NCBI RefSeq assembly: GCF_022828475.1
Contig: NZ_CP059557.1
Location: forward strand, 5,503,470 to 5,567,469
From: Saccharopolyspora gloriosae
GTDB lineage: Bacteria > Actinomycetota > Actinomycetes > Mycobacteriales > Pseudonocardiaceae
Length of the DNA: 64,000 nucleotides
Direction: 5' to 3'
Shown: positions 56,205 through 64,000 of the stretch, piece after piece
How the letters are laid out: each line of letters starts with the position of its first letter
How positions within the stretch are numbered: the first letter of the stretch is position 1
Notes under the pieces: generated by a model
Database searches by the model: none
Told to the model about the DNA's origin: nothing
The model's input: only the letters and a program-made list of their open reading frames with translations
Made by a program: the position numbers and the translations under genes

Positions 56205-57038
56205 TCACCCGGCCGGGAGGTTTCCCCGGTGAGCTCCGGCCGTCGCCCTGTCCAGGGTCAACGGGTCGGCGAGCCCTCCCTCGTCGTCGAGCCGACCTTG
56301 TTCCCACCGGGTCGCTCGCGCGGCCGTCGACGGGTCCAGATCGGCGACGACGCGCAGAGCGTTCAGCACATCGTCGGGTCGAACGACGGGTGTTGTCTGC
56401 CGCACGACCGTTACGAGTATCCCATACGGTGCACGGCCCTTCGGCCAATCGTCCACTTGGGCGACGCAAGCGGGAAATCGATCACTCAGCGCATCCGAAT
56501 CTGCACTGTCCAGGACTTCCGCCGAAACGACGGCTGCACGGGCGTCCAAAGTTCGGCGCCCGTCCTTGGTCATGCGTTCCACTTCCACGGATTCGGCGGC
56601 CAGCAGGCTCGCCACCGCGGCGCGCAGCGGCTCCGTCTCGACGCCGGACAATTCGATCACCCAACGGCTCGCCTCCAGGCGTTCCGCCAGCGCTCCCGGT
56701 CCGGCCTGCACGACCTCGATGAGTTCCATTCCGGGTGGCAGCACCCGGTTCAGCTCGTCGCGCAGCACCGCCGGATCCACCTGCTGCACCAGTTGGAGCT
56801 CGACGTATTCGGCTTCGCTGGCCACCCCGGTCGGTACCGCACCGGCCCAGGAGACCTTGGGGTGCGGGCTGAAGCCCTGCGAGTACGCCATCGGCACGCC
56901 CGCCCTGCGCAACGCCCGTTCGAAGACCCGAGCCAGGTCACGATGCGAGCTGTACCGCAGGCGGCCCCGCTTGGCGTAGCGCAGGCGCAGCTTCTGCACC
57001 GGCGCCGCCGACGGGTTGGGGTGGTCGCGACGACTCAC
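56205..57038 (-). CDS. TIGR03936-family (DUF2344) protein
   Basis: A 277-residue protein of the DUF2344 family, which is always paired with the TIGR03960 radical-SAM protein. The conserved opening is KLRLRYAKRGRLRYSSHRDLARVFERALRRAGVPMAYSQGFSPHPKVSW, followed by SEAEYVELQL. GTG at 57038 follows GGGAGGAG. The family is believed to act with its radical-SAM partner in RNA or ribosome-related modification, but the reaction is unproven as far as I know. Here the partner lies 5 kb upstream, past a subtilase and two insertion elements. Confidence 0.9.
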   Translation of the reverse strand: MSRRDHPNPSAAPVQKLRLRYAKRGRLRYSSHRDLARVFERALRRAGVPMAYSQGFSPHPKVSWAGAVPTGVASEAEYVELQLVQQVDPAVLRDELNRVLPPGMELIEVVQAGPGALAERLEASRWVIELSGVETEPLRAAVASLLAAESVEVERMTKDGRRTLDARAAVVSAEVLDSADSDALSDRFPACVAQVDDWPKGRAPYGILVTVVRQTTPVVRPDDVLNALRVVADLDPSTAARATRWEQGRLDDEGGLADPLTLDRATAGAHRGNLPAG

Positions 57039-57265
57039 CAGGCTCCTCCCGGAGGTGGCCGCACGAGTCGGCCGATCGTTGATCCGCACCGGCCGGAATC
57101 CGCCTCCGACTCCGGCGGGACCAACCGTGCCCAGACGGTACCGCCTGGTTCGGCGTCGGCCGTCGAGCACCGCGCGGTATGTTCTTCCGGCCCTTGTTCC
57201 GCCCCGCGCGCGGTGGCTACCGTCGCGGAAATCGGGCGTTCGCCCGGCCACGTTGGAGGTTGGAC

Positions 57266-58624
57266 GTGCCCATCGTCCGGCGGGCCGTCGCCGTGGCCAC
57301 GAGCCTTTCGATCATGAGCTTGCTGGTCGGCACCGGCCCTTCTGCCGTCGCGGCCCCCGCCGGGTCCTGTCCCGGTGACGGCCTCGACACGCGCTACGTC
57401 GTCCTGTTCGAACCCGGTCTGCCGTCTGCTTCGGCAGCTGCCGAGACCGAGGCGCAGTGCGGTTCGGTGGCGGCCTACTACGAGCAGATCGGCGTCGGCA
57501 TCGTCGACTCGCAGGACCCCGGTTTCGGGATTCGGATGGGACCGGACCGCGCCTACAGCGCGGAGCGGCAGGTGCGCGCCGACCGGATCGAGGCGGGCGA
57601 GAGCCAGAACGCCGCGGCCGCTGCCGAGCCCGCCAGGGACGACCAGTGGAACCTGCGCCAGATCAGGACCCCGGAGGCGCACGCGATCAGCCGGGGCAGC
57701 CCGGACGTGGTCGTCGGTGTGCTGGATTCCGGGGTGGACGCGGCGCACCCGGAGTTGGCGGCCGCGCTGGACACGGACCGTTCGGCGAACTGCCTCACCC
57801 CGGAGGAACCGGAGCTGACCGCCCCGCCGGAGGGCGACGCGCACGGCACGCACGTCGCGGGCATCATCGCCGCCGCCGACGACGGGCACGGTGTCACCGG
57901 GGTCGCCCCGGAGTCGCGGCTCGCCTCGATCCGGGTGGTCAACGGCGACGGCTACGTGCATCCGGAGTCGGCGGTGTGCGGGTTCGTCTGGGCCGCCGAG
58001 CACGGCGTCGACGTGGTCAACAGCAGTTTCCTCGTCGAGTCCGCGCAGCTGGGCTGCACCCGCGCCGGGTCGCCGGTGCCGAGGGAGGCGGTGCGCCGCG
58101 CGGTGGACTACGCGACGGAGCGGGACGTGCTCACCGTCGCCGCCGTCGGCAACGAGCGCACGGACCTCACCACGGTCCCGCCGCAGCAGAAGGCGGTGTG
58201 CGACGCGGTGCCGACGAAGCTGGACGGCGTGGTGTCGGTCGCCGCCGTCGGTCCCGACGCGGTGAAGGCCGGCTACAGCTCGTACGGCTTAGGCGCGGTG
58301 GACGTCGCCGCTCCGGGCGGTGAGCAGTACCCGGGCGGCTGCGTCCGCTCGACGGTGCCCGGCGATTACCGGTCGACCTGCGGCACGTCGATGGCGGCAC
58401 CCCACGTGGCCGGAGTGGCCGCCCTGCTCGCCGCCCAACACCCCGAAGCAGGGGCAGCCGAACTGAGCCACCGCCTCCGCAACACGGCACGCCCCCTGAA
58501 CTGCCCCCGCGACTACGACCTCAACACCGACGGCAGCCAAGACGCCCTGTGCCGCGGCTACGCCACCTACAACGGCTTCTACGGCCACGGCCTAATAGAC
58601 GCCCTAACAGCAGTAACGAACTAA
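57266..58624 (+). CDS. secreted subtilisin-like (S8) serine protease
   Basis: A 452-residue S8 protease. A signal peptide (RRAVAVATSLSIMSLLVGTGPSAVA, cleavage near residue 30) leads into an inhibitor-like propeptide (RYVVLFEPGLPSASAAA). The catalytic triad is Asp154 (VLDSGVD), His193 (DAHGTHVAG) and Ser375 (GTSMAAPH); the oxyanion Asn296 is in AAVGNER. Several Cys residues may form disulfides. GTG at 57266 follows GGAGG; the earlier ATG at 57179 would place 29 residues before the signal peptide. The last 60 codons are poor in G and use A-ending codons unlike the rest. Confidence 0.93.
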   Translation: MPIVRRAVAVATSLSIMSLLVGTGPSAVAAPAGSCPGDGLDTRYVVLFEPGLPSASAAAETEAQCGSVAAYYEQIGVGIVDSQDPGFGIRMGPDRAYSAERQVRADRIEAGESQNAAAAAEPARDDQWNLRQIRTPEAHAISRGSPDVVVGVLDSGVDAAHPELAAALDTDRSANCLTPEEPELTAPPEGDAHGTHVAGIIAAADDGHGVTGVAPESRLASIRVVNGDGYVHPESAVCGFVWAAEHGVDVVNSSFLVESAQLGCTRAGSPVPREAVRRAVDYATERDVLTVAAVGNERTDLTTVPPQQKAVCDAVPTKLDGVVSVAAVGPDAVKAGYSSYGLGAVDVAAPGGEQYPGGCVRSTVPGDYRSTCGTSMAAPHVAGVAALLAAQHPEAGAAELSHRLRNTARPLNCPRDYDLNTDGSQDALCRGYATYNGFYGHGLIDALTAVTN

Positions 58625-58924
58625 CCCCCGAACAACTGCATCCCACGGCAAACCGGCCCGACCAACGGCAAAGCCCGCAAAAGGCACCAAAGCCCCCGTT
58701 ACCTTTTTCGTAGTTCCTGATCAAGGAGCTGTGGTCGCCAGGTCCGGCATGACTATGTCCCCCAGTCGAACGCATGATCCGGGGGGTGGTGTCACCGGGC
58801 CTGGTGGCATCGAGGGACCGCTGATAGGGACACGGCCGCCCGCTGGGTAGGTCTCGTCGTAACGTGGCTGCCGGCCGTCGATGCTCGACCTGCGGCCACT
58901 CACGACGAACGAACGGCCTGCCAG
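58625..58924. other. non-coding left region of the IS110 element and repeat fragment
   Basis: Positions 58669-58684 resemble the head of the 82-bp repeat unit (ACGGCAAAGCCCGCAAAA). From about 58716 the sequence belongs to the IS110 left end. It is non-coding and has several short inverted segments, where IS110 bridge RNAs are encoded in known cases. The exact element boundary is not determinable by eye. Confidence 0.5.
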
Positions 58925-60170
58925 ATGAGCAATGGTTTCGAGGTATTCCTCGGCTTGGATGTAGGCAAAGGCGAGCATCATGCCGTGGGCCTGGACCCGG
59001 CCGGGACACGGTTGCATGATGGGCCGCTCCCGAACAGTGAACCGAAGCTGCGGGCGGTGTTCGACAAGCTCGCCCAGCATGGTCCGGTGCTGGTCGTGGT
59101 CGATCAACCGGCCACGATCGGTGCATTGCCGGTCGCGGTCGCCCGCGCCTGCGGACACCAGGTCGCTTACCTGCCCGGCCTGGCCATGCGCCGCATCGCC
59201 GACCTCTACCCCGGCAACGCCAAGACCGACGCCCGCGACGCCTACGTGATCGCTGACGCAGCCCGTACCTTGCCCCACACGCTGCGCCAAGTCGACACCG
59301 GCGACGATGCCTTGGCCGAACTCGGCGTGCTGGTCGGTTTCGACGACGACCTGGCCGCCGAGGCCACCCGGCTCAGTAACCGCCTCCGCGGCCTGCTCAC
59401 CGGCCTGCACCCAGCCCTCGAACGCGCCCTCGGCCCCCGCATCACCCACACCGCCGTGCTGGAAATCCTGTCTCGTTGCGGCGGCCCCATCGGCCTGGGC
59501 AACACCCATCGCCGCAAGCTGACCTCCATCGCGACCAAGCACGCACCCCGCATGGGCGAACGCCTCACCGCCGACATCCTCGCCGCCCTGGCCGAGCAAA
59601 CCGTGGTCGTTCCCGGGGCCGCCGCAGCCGATTTGGTACTGCCCAGGCTGGCCGAGAGCCTGAAAACCGTTCTGGAGCAACGGAAAGCACTCGCCACCGA
59701 GGTCGAAGGGATCCTTGATGCACACCCTCTTGCCGAGGTCCTGACCTCCATGCCCGGCATCGGGGTCAGGACCGCCGCCCGCATCCTCCTCGAAGTCGGT
59801 GACGCCTCCGCCTTCGCCAGCTCCGCTCACCTGGCCGCCTACGCCGGAATCGCCCCGGTCACCCGCCGCTCCGGCAGCAGCATCCGCGGCGAGCACCCGG
59901 CCCGCACCGGCAACCGCAAACTCAAACGAGCGTTCTTCCTCGCCGCCTTCGCCGCCCTGTCCGACCCGACCAGCCGCACCTACTACGACCGAAAAAGAGC
60001 CGAAGGCAAAAAACACAACGCCGCCCTGATCTGCCTCGCACGACGGCGCTGCGACGTCATCTTTGCCATGCTCCGCAACAAGACCCGCTACCAGCCACCC
60101 CGACCGACAACCCACACCGCAGCACCCCCGACCGCCGCTTGACAAAACCATAGGAACACCCCCCGCCTCA
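58716..60170 (+). mobile_element. IS110-family insertion element (approximate limits)
   Basis: One transposase gene occupies 58925-60142, with about 200 bases of non-coding left end and a short right end (ACAAAACCATAGGAACACC after the stop). IS110 elements lack terminal inverted repeats, so the limits are approximate. It interrupts a zone of repeat fragments between the subtilase gene and the radical-SAM gene. Confidence 0.7.
58925..60142 (+). CDS. IS110-family transposase
   Basis: A 405-residue DEDD-type recombinase. The RuvC-like domain shows LDVGKGEHH (Asp12), VVVDQPATIG (Asp60) and KTDARDAYV (Asp102, Asp105). The C-terminal Tnp20 domain has MPGIGVRTAARILLEVGD and AYAGIAPVTRRSGSSIRG, with the serine-containing motif. 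The gene appears full length. The reading strand is strongly C-rich, as in the whole 58.4-62.2 kb interval. ATG at 58925. Known IS110 enzymes are guided by an element-encoded bridge RNA. Confidence 0.94.
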   Translation: MSNGFEVFLGLDVGKGEHHAVGLDPAGTRLHDGPLPNSEPKLRAVFDKLAQHGPVLVVVDQPATIGALPVAVARACGHQVAYLPGLAMRRIADLYPGNAKTDARDAYVIADAARTLPHTLRQVDTGDDALAELGVLVGFDDDLAAEATRLSNRLRGLLTGLHPALERALGPRITHTAVLEILSRCGGPIGLGNTHRRKLTSIATKHAPRMGERLTADILAALAEQTVVVPGAAAADLVLPRLAESLKTVLEQRKALATEVEGILDAHPLAEVLTSMPGIGVRTAARILLEVGDASAFASSAHLAAYAGIAPVTRRSGSSIRGEHPARTGNRKLKRAFFLAAFAALSDPTSRTYYDRKRAEGKKHNAALICLARRRCDVIFAMLRNKTRYQPPRPTTHTAAPPTAA

Positions 60171-60229
60171 CACCAAAGCCGTACACCTAACGGCGAAGCC
60201 ATGCAGTTAACAACGAAGCCGTCCCTTTC

Positions 60230-60302
60230 AGCGGCAAAGCCCGCAAAGAGCGAGCAAAACCCCGCCTACCTCACGGCCAAAGGCCGTGCCTCGCGGCGAA
60301 GC
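60230..60302. repeat. 82-bp repeat, first unit (5' part, cut by IS3)
   Basis: This is the first 73 bases of an 82-bp unit containing the hairpin-forming ACGGCCAAAGGCCGT. The remaining 9 bases are at 61636-61644 on the far side of the IS3 element. Shorter fragments of the same unit lie at about 60190-60210. Confidence 0.8.
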
Positions 60303-60372
60303 TGAGCTTCCCCCGTTTGTCCGGAGGCTTCCGAGTTTGGTCTGCTGGTGCAGACTGAGGAAGGAAGTCGTT

Positions 60373-60684
60373 GTGGCAGCACCGAAGAAGTATCCGGATG
60401 AGCTGCGGGAACGCGCGGTTCGGTTGTATCGGGAGTCGGACCCGAAGCCGGTGATCCGGCGGTTGGCCCAGCAGCTGAACGTGCATCCGGAGGCGTTGCG
60501 GAACTGGATCCGCCAGGACGAGGCCGACGCCGGCGAGCGGCAGGACCGGCCGACGACGGACATGGCCGAGGAGAACCGCCGTCTGCGGCGGGAGAACGCC
60601 GAACTCCAGCGGGTCAACGACGTGTTGCGGGCGGCGAGCGCGTATTTTGCCGGCGAGATCGACCCGACCCGGAGGCGGTCATGA
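60373..60684 (+). CDS. IS3-family transposase OrfA
   Basis: A 103-residue protein with a helix-turn-helix (YPDELRERAVRLYRESD ... IRRLAQQLNVHPEALRNWI) followed by a leucine-zipper-like coiled coil (MAEENRRLRRENAELQRVNDVL). GTG at 60373. It binds the element ends. Its stop overlaps the orfB start as ATGA. Confidence 0.93.
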   Translation: MAAPKKYPDELRERAVRLYRESDPKPVIRRLAQQLNVHPEALRNWIRQDEADAGERQDRPTTDMAEENRRLRRENAELQRVNDVLRAASAYFAGEIDPTRRRS

Positions 60685-61601
60685 GCTTCATCGATGACCA
60701 TGATTTCTCGGTCGGTCTCGTACTACGGGTCCTGGGCATCCCCGCCTCGACCTACTACGACTGGCGCGCCCGCGCCGCAGCGCCCTCGCGTCGCCACCGC
60801 GACGACGCCGAGTTGCTGGAACGGATCACACAGATCCGGTCAGCACACGAGTTCGCCGACACCTACGGGTCTCCACGGGTATGGCTTCAGCTGCGCAGGC
60901 ACGGGGTGCGGTGTTCCCGCAAACGCGTGGAACGCCTCATGCGGGACAACGGGCTCGTTGGCGCGCACCTGCGCAAGGGCTGGAAAACCGGCTCCACACG
61001 GCAGAACCCCGCCCACACGGCCGCACCCGACCTGGTCGAGCGTGACTTCGCGGCCACCGCCCCGAACCGCCTGTGGGTCGCCGACCTGACCCGCCTGGTC
61101 ACGGGCGAGGGCGTGTTGTGGCTGGCCTCGGTACGTGATGCGTTCTCCAACCGCATCGTCGGCTGGAAAACCGCCATCCGAGCCGACACCGACCTCGTAC
61201 TGGCCGCACTGGACTACGGACTGTGGTCCCGCGACGTCCACGACGGACAGCTGATCCATCACAGCGACAAAGGATGCCAATACACCGCGATCCGGTTCAC
61301 CCAACGGCTCGCCGACGCCGGCATCGCACCCTCCACCGGTTCCGTCGGCGATTCCTACGACAACGCCCTCGCGGAAAACCTGTGGTCGACCATCAAGATC
61401 GAACTCGTGTACTGGCCAGGCACCACCTTCGCCACCCGAACCGAGGCCGACACAGCACTGTTCCGCTACATCGACGGCTGGTACAACCCCCACCGCATCC
61501 AACACGGCCTCGACGGACTGTCCCCCGACGAATACGAACAAGCCCACCACACCCAACACAACACCAAAAACATCCAACCAGCCCCAACCCTCACCAGATA
61601 A
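60681..61601 (+). CDS. IS3-family transposase OrfB (DDE integrase)
   Basis: A 306-residue catalytic subunit. The retroviral-integrase-type DDE residues are Asp135 (WVADLTRL), Asp196 (HHSDKGCQY) and Glu232 (AENLWSTIK). The ending WYNPHRIQHGLDGLSPDEYE is typical of IS3. It starts at ATG 60681, overlapping the orfA stop by 4 bases, so reinitiation rather than the usual -1 frameshift could produce it. The 3' end is very C- and A-rich. Confidence 0.95.
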   Translation: MSFIDDHDFSVGLVLRVLGIPASTYYDWRARAAAPSRRHRDDAELLERITQIRSAHEFADTYGSPRVWLQLRRHGVRCSRKRVERLMRDNGLVGAHLRKGWKTGSTRQNPAHTAAPDLVERDFAATAPNRLWVADLTRLVTGEGVLWLASVRDAFSNRIVGWKTAIRADTDLVLAALDYGLWSRDVHDGQLIHHSDKGCQYTAIRFTQRLADAGIAPSTGSVGDSYDNALAENLWSTIKIELVYWPGTTFATRTEADTALFRYIDGWYNPHRIQHGLDGLSPDEYEQAHHTQHNTKNIQPAPTLTR

Positions 61602-61635
61602 CCAAGCCTCCGACAAAGCGGGGGAACCTCAAAGC

Positions 61636-61810
61636 CGTGCAGTTGGCGGCAAAGCCCGCAAAGGGCGGGCGAAGCCACGCCTGCCTCACGGCCAAAGGCC
61701 GTGCCTCGCGGCGAAGCCGTGCCGTCGGCGGCAAAGCCCGCGAAGGGCGGGCGAAGCCACGCCTGCCTTGCGGCCGAAGGCCGTGCCTGTATGTGCGAAG
61801 CACATAGCCC
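61636..61810. repeat. 82-bp tandem repeats right of IS3
   Basis: Bases 61636-61644 complete the unit interrupted by IS3. A full unit follows at 61645-61726 and a third, slightly diverged one from 61727 to about 61790. Each contains GGCGGCAAAGCCCGC, ACGGCCAAAGGCCGT and GCGGCGAAGCC. The last unit runs into another small hairpin (TATGTGCGAAGCACATA, about 61790-61806). Confidence 0.88.
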
Positions 61811-61838
61811 ACGTCAAAAAGCCGACCACCCGCGGGTT

Positions 61839-61923
61839 CTCAGTGAGCCTCTCGCGAGGACAGCTTTTTCCCTCGTGGCGGAGCCACTCGGGAAAAAGAT
61901 CCCGCAGCGAGAGGCTCACTGAG
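61839..61923. repeat. 85-nt nested long hairpin
   Basis: The outer stem pairs 61839-61855 with 61907-61923 (17 bp, perfect). A second stem pairs CTTTTTCCC (61864-61872) with GGGAAAAAG (61890-61898), and an inner one pairs GTGGC with GCCAC (61875-61879, 61883-61887). It lies 44 bases past the stop of the radical-SAM gene and could be its terminator or a palindromic mobile unit. Confidence 0.85.
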
Positions 61924-61967
61924 GTTCCGCCACCCGACCCCCAAAGCAAACCGACCGGGCGGGCAAG

Positions 61968-63929
61968 TCACTCAGTAAAAGCCGGGTTCCGGATCGGCGA
62001 CCCCTGCCCCACAGGACTGATCGGCAACAAAACCCGCCCAGAAGGCCCAACCTCGATATCGGTCCCCATAGTCGGACACACCCCGCAGTCAAAGCACGGC
62101 GTCCACCGGCAGTCATCCTGCTCCCGAGCCTCAAGAGCGTCCTGCCAATCGGCCCAGAGCCATTCCTTGTCGAGCCCGGAGTCCAGGTGGTCCCACGGCA
62201 GGATTTCGTGCTCTTCGCGTTCGCGGGTGGTGTACCAGGCGACGTCGACGCCGAGCTTCGCGAGCTCGTCGGCGGCGCAGCTGGTCCAGCGTTCGTAGGA
62301 GAAGTATTCGTTCCACCCGTCGAACCGGCCGCCTTCGCGCCACACCCGTTCGATGACTTTGCCGAGCCTGCGATCTCCTCGGGAGAGCAGTCCTTCCACG
62401 AGGGAGGGTTTGCCGTCGTGGTAGCGCATGCCGATGTTGCGCCCGAGGCTGCGATCGGAGTTCACGGCGTGCCGCAGTTTGCGCAGGCGTTCGTCCACGG
62501 TGTCCGGGTCGCATTGCGAGGCCCATTGGAACGGGGTGTGCGGTTTGGGCACGAATCCGCCGATGGAGATGGTGCAGCGGATGTCCTTGCGCCCGGTGAC
62601 CTGCCGTCCGGCCCGGATGACTTCCTTGGCCATTTCGGCGATCTGCAGCACGTCGGCGTCTTCTTCGGTGGGCAGGCCGCACATGAAGTAGAGCTTCACC
62701 TGCCGCCAGCCGTTCTCGAACGCGGCGGACACGGTCCGGATGAGGTCCTCTTCGGACACCATCTTGTTGATGACGCGGCGGATTCGTTCGCTGCCGCCTT
62801 CCGGCGCGAAGGTGAGTCCGGAGCGGCGGCCGTTGCGGGACAGCTCGTTGGCGAGGTCCACGTTGAACGCGTCGACGCGGGTGGAGGGCAGCGACAGGCT
62901 GGTGTTGGAGCCTTCGTAGCGGTCGGCGAGGCCTTTGGTGACGTCGGCGATCTCGGAGTGGTCGGCGGAGCTCAGCGACAGCAGCCCGACCTCTTCGAAA
63001 CCGGTGGCTTCCAGGCCTTTCTGCACCATTTCGCCGATGCCTTCGGGCGACCGTTCCCGCACCGGCCGGGTGATCATGCCAGCTTGGCAGAAGCGGCAGC
63101 CTCGGGTGCAGCCGCGGAAGATCTCGACGCTCATCCGCTCGTGGACGCTTTCGGCGAGCGGCACCAGCGGCTGCTTCGGGTACGGCCACTCGTCGAGTTC
63201 CATGGTGGTGCGCTTGAAGACCCGGTAGGGCACGCGTTCGTGGTTGGGCACGACTTCGGCGATGGTGCCGTCTTCGGCGTAGTTCACGTCGTAGAACTTC
63301 GGCACGTAGACGCCGCCGCTCTCGGCGAGCCGCAGCAGCAGTTCGTCGCGTCCGCCGGGCCTGCCTTCCTCTTTCCAGCGCCGGATGGCGGCGGTGATCT
63401 CCAGGACGGATTCCTCGCCGTCCCCGAGCACCGCTGCGTCGACGAAGTCGGCGATGGGTTCCGGGTTGAAGGCGGCGTGCCCGCCCGCGAGCACCACGGG
63501 GTTCTCGTCGGTGCGGTCGGCGGCGTGCAGCGGGATGCCCGCGAGGTCGAGGGCGCTGAGCAGGTTCGTGTAGCCGAGTTCGGTGGCGAAGCTGACGCCG
63601 AGCACGTCGAACGCGCCGACCGGGCGGTGCCCGTCCACGGTGAACTGGGGAATCCCGTTCTCCCGCATGAGTTCTTCGAGGTCCGGCCACACCGCGTAGG
63701 TGCGTTCGGCGAGCACGTCGGAGAGCTCGTTGAGGATCTCGTAGAGGATCATGACGCCCTGGTTGGGCAGACCGACCTCGTAGGCGTCGGGGTACATCAA
63801 CGCCCACCGCACGGAAGTGGCGTCCCACTCCTTGACGGTCGCGTTGAGCTCCCCGCCCACGTATTGCACGGGTTTGGAGACGCGCGGCAGCAGCGGCTCC
63901 AGGCGGTCGAACACGGACTCCACAGTCAC
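61968..63929 (-). CDS. TIGR03960-family B12-binding radical SAM protein
   Basis: A 653-residue radical-SAM protein. The N-terminal third is a B12-binding-like region (MYPDAYEVGLPNQGVMILYEILN ... LGVSFATELGYTN). The 4Fe-4S cluster motif GCTRGCRFC has Cys274, Cys278 and Cys281. SAM-domain strands follow, and the C-terminus has additional Cys residues in CFDCGVCPTMG. The partner TIGR03936 protein is downstream. The start has ATG/GTG near 63929 close to the window end. The last 60 codons show unusual G- and T-rich composition on the coding strand. Confidence 0.93.
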   Translation of the reverse strand: MTVESVFDRLEPLLPRVSKPVQYVGGELNATVKEWDATSVRWALMYPDAYEVGLPNQGVMILYEILNELSDVLAERTYAVWPDLEELMRENGIPQFTVDGHRPVGAFDVLGVSFATELGYTNLLSALDLAGIPLHAADRTDENPVVLAGGHAAFNPEPIADFVDAAVLGDGEESVLEITAAIRRWKEEGRPGGRDELLLRLAESGGVYVPKFYDVNYAEDGTIAEVVPNHERVPYRVFKRTTMELDEWPYPKQPLVPLAESVHERMSVEIFRGCTRGCRFCQAGMITRPVRERSPEGIGEMVQKGLEATGFEEVGLLSLSSADHSEIADVTKGLADRYEGSNTSLSLPSTRVDAFNVDLANELSRNGRRSGLTFAPEGGSERIRRVINKMVSEEDLIRTVSAAFENGWRQVKLYFMCGLPTEEDADVLQIAEMAKEVIRAGRQVTGRKDIRCTISIGGFVPKPHTPFQWASQCDPDTVDERLRKLRHAVNSDRSLGRNIGMRYHDGKPSLVEGLLSRGDRRLGKVIERVWREGGRFDGWNEYFSYERWTSCAADELAKLGVDVAWYTTREREEHEILPWDHLDSGLDKEWLWADWQDALEAREQDDCRWTPCFDCGVCPTMGTDIEVGPSGRVLLPISPVGQGSPIRNPAFTE

Positions 63930-64000
63930 ACCGCCCAGGGTAGAGGTCCCGTCCGAAGCGGATGCGGTGCGGCCTCGGCCCGCTGCGGGACCGGGCCGCA

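Larger units (their letters stand above)
60303..61631 (+). mobile_element. IS3-family insertion element, complete with terminal repeats
   Basis: The element is 1329 bp. The left terminal repeat (60303-60330) TGAGCTTCCCCCGTTTGTCC and the right one (61604-61631, complement TGAGGTTCCCCCGCTTTGTC) match at about 24 of 28 positions. It is flanked by a 4-base direct repeat AAGC (60299-60302 and 61632-61635). It carries orfA and orfB and looks intact. Confidence 0.93.

Noticed and set aside
57179-57265. Longer N-terminus of the subtilase from ATG 57179
   Set aside because: It would put 29 Arg-rich residues before a normal signal peptide; GTG at 57266 has GGAGG at proper distance.
53169-57317. A 1382-codon plus-strand frame with Leu/Val-rich repeats opposite rne
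   Set aside because: It is the complement of rne, its tandem repeat and the DUF2344 gene. The other strand has catalytic motifs, a strong ribosome site and a terminator.
61591-61949. Short Arg-rich proteins encoded by the repeat zone
   Set aside because: The frames are translations of the 82-bp repeat and hairpins, without ribosome sites or conserved starts.

Overview
The window is very GC-rich, uses many GTG starts, and carries a gene order typical of Actinomycetota. From lepA to rne it follows the order I remember from Mycobacterium (lepA, rpsT, holA, comEC/comEA, degV, gpgP, rsfS, nadD, proA, proB, obgE, rpmA, rplU, rne). The thrC gene with its SAM riboswitch, the IS110 and IS3 elements and the family mix suggest a Pseudonocardiales-type actinomycete. 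No rRNA or tRNA gene was seen. All assignments come from reading the sequence and from recalled family features; no database search was run.

Region 1 (1-10.1 kb) is catabolic. It starts with a minus-strand valine/branched-chain pair (acyl-CoA dehydrogenase, cut by the window edge, and mmsA). A sugar-acid or polyol cluster follows (GntP permease, SDR dehydrogenase, TIM-barrel isomerase) with a divergent GntR regulator and a decayed dhaL kinase fragment. Then come an O-methyltransferase, a MOSC protein, a nitronate monooxygenase and a small secreted protein. Region 2 (10.1-18 kb) holds a Uma2-type protein, isocitrate lyase with its divergent RamB-type regulator, a MerR remnant, a LysR regulator and a large arylsulfatase.

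Region 3 (18-41 kb) is the conserved housekeeping backbone: lepA, cspA-type gene, rpsT, holA, riboswitch-controlled thrC, comEA-comEC, degV, gpgP, rsfS, nadD, proA, recQ-like helicase, MHS transporter, proB, obgE, rpmA and rplU. A GNAT gene and a DUF2585-type membrane protein interrupt it between rsfS and nadD.

Region 4 (41.4-52.5 kb) is an accessory block sitting between rplU and rne, which are neighbours in relatives. It contains a membrane protein/glycosyltransferase pair, a deaminase-ASCH fusion, an exporter/flavoprotein/AroDE-like cassette with a PepSY protein, an AraC regulator and a terpenoid-cyclase-fold protein. The cassette from 45.06 to 50.66 kb is bracketed by a deleted copy and an intact copy of the same araC gene.

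Region 5 (52.6-64 kb) returns to the backbone: rne, the DUF2344/TIGR03936 gene and the TIGR03960 radical-SAM gene. A subtilase, an IS110 element, an 82-bp tandem repeat array split by an IS3 element, and an 85-nt nested hairpin lie between the last two.

The most interesting items are the blasticidin-deaminase-like/YqfB-like fusion at 44.2 kb, the araC-bracketed cassette with its catalytically degenerate AroDE-like protein, two consensus DnaA boxes before comEA, and the exactly reconstructable IS3 insertion in the 82-bp repeats.
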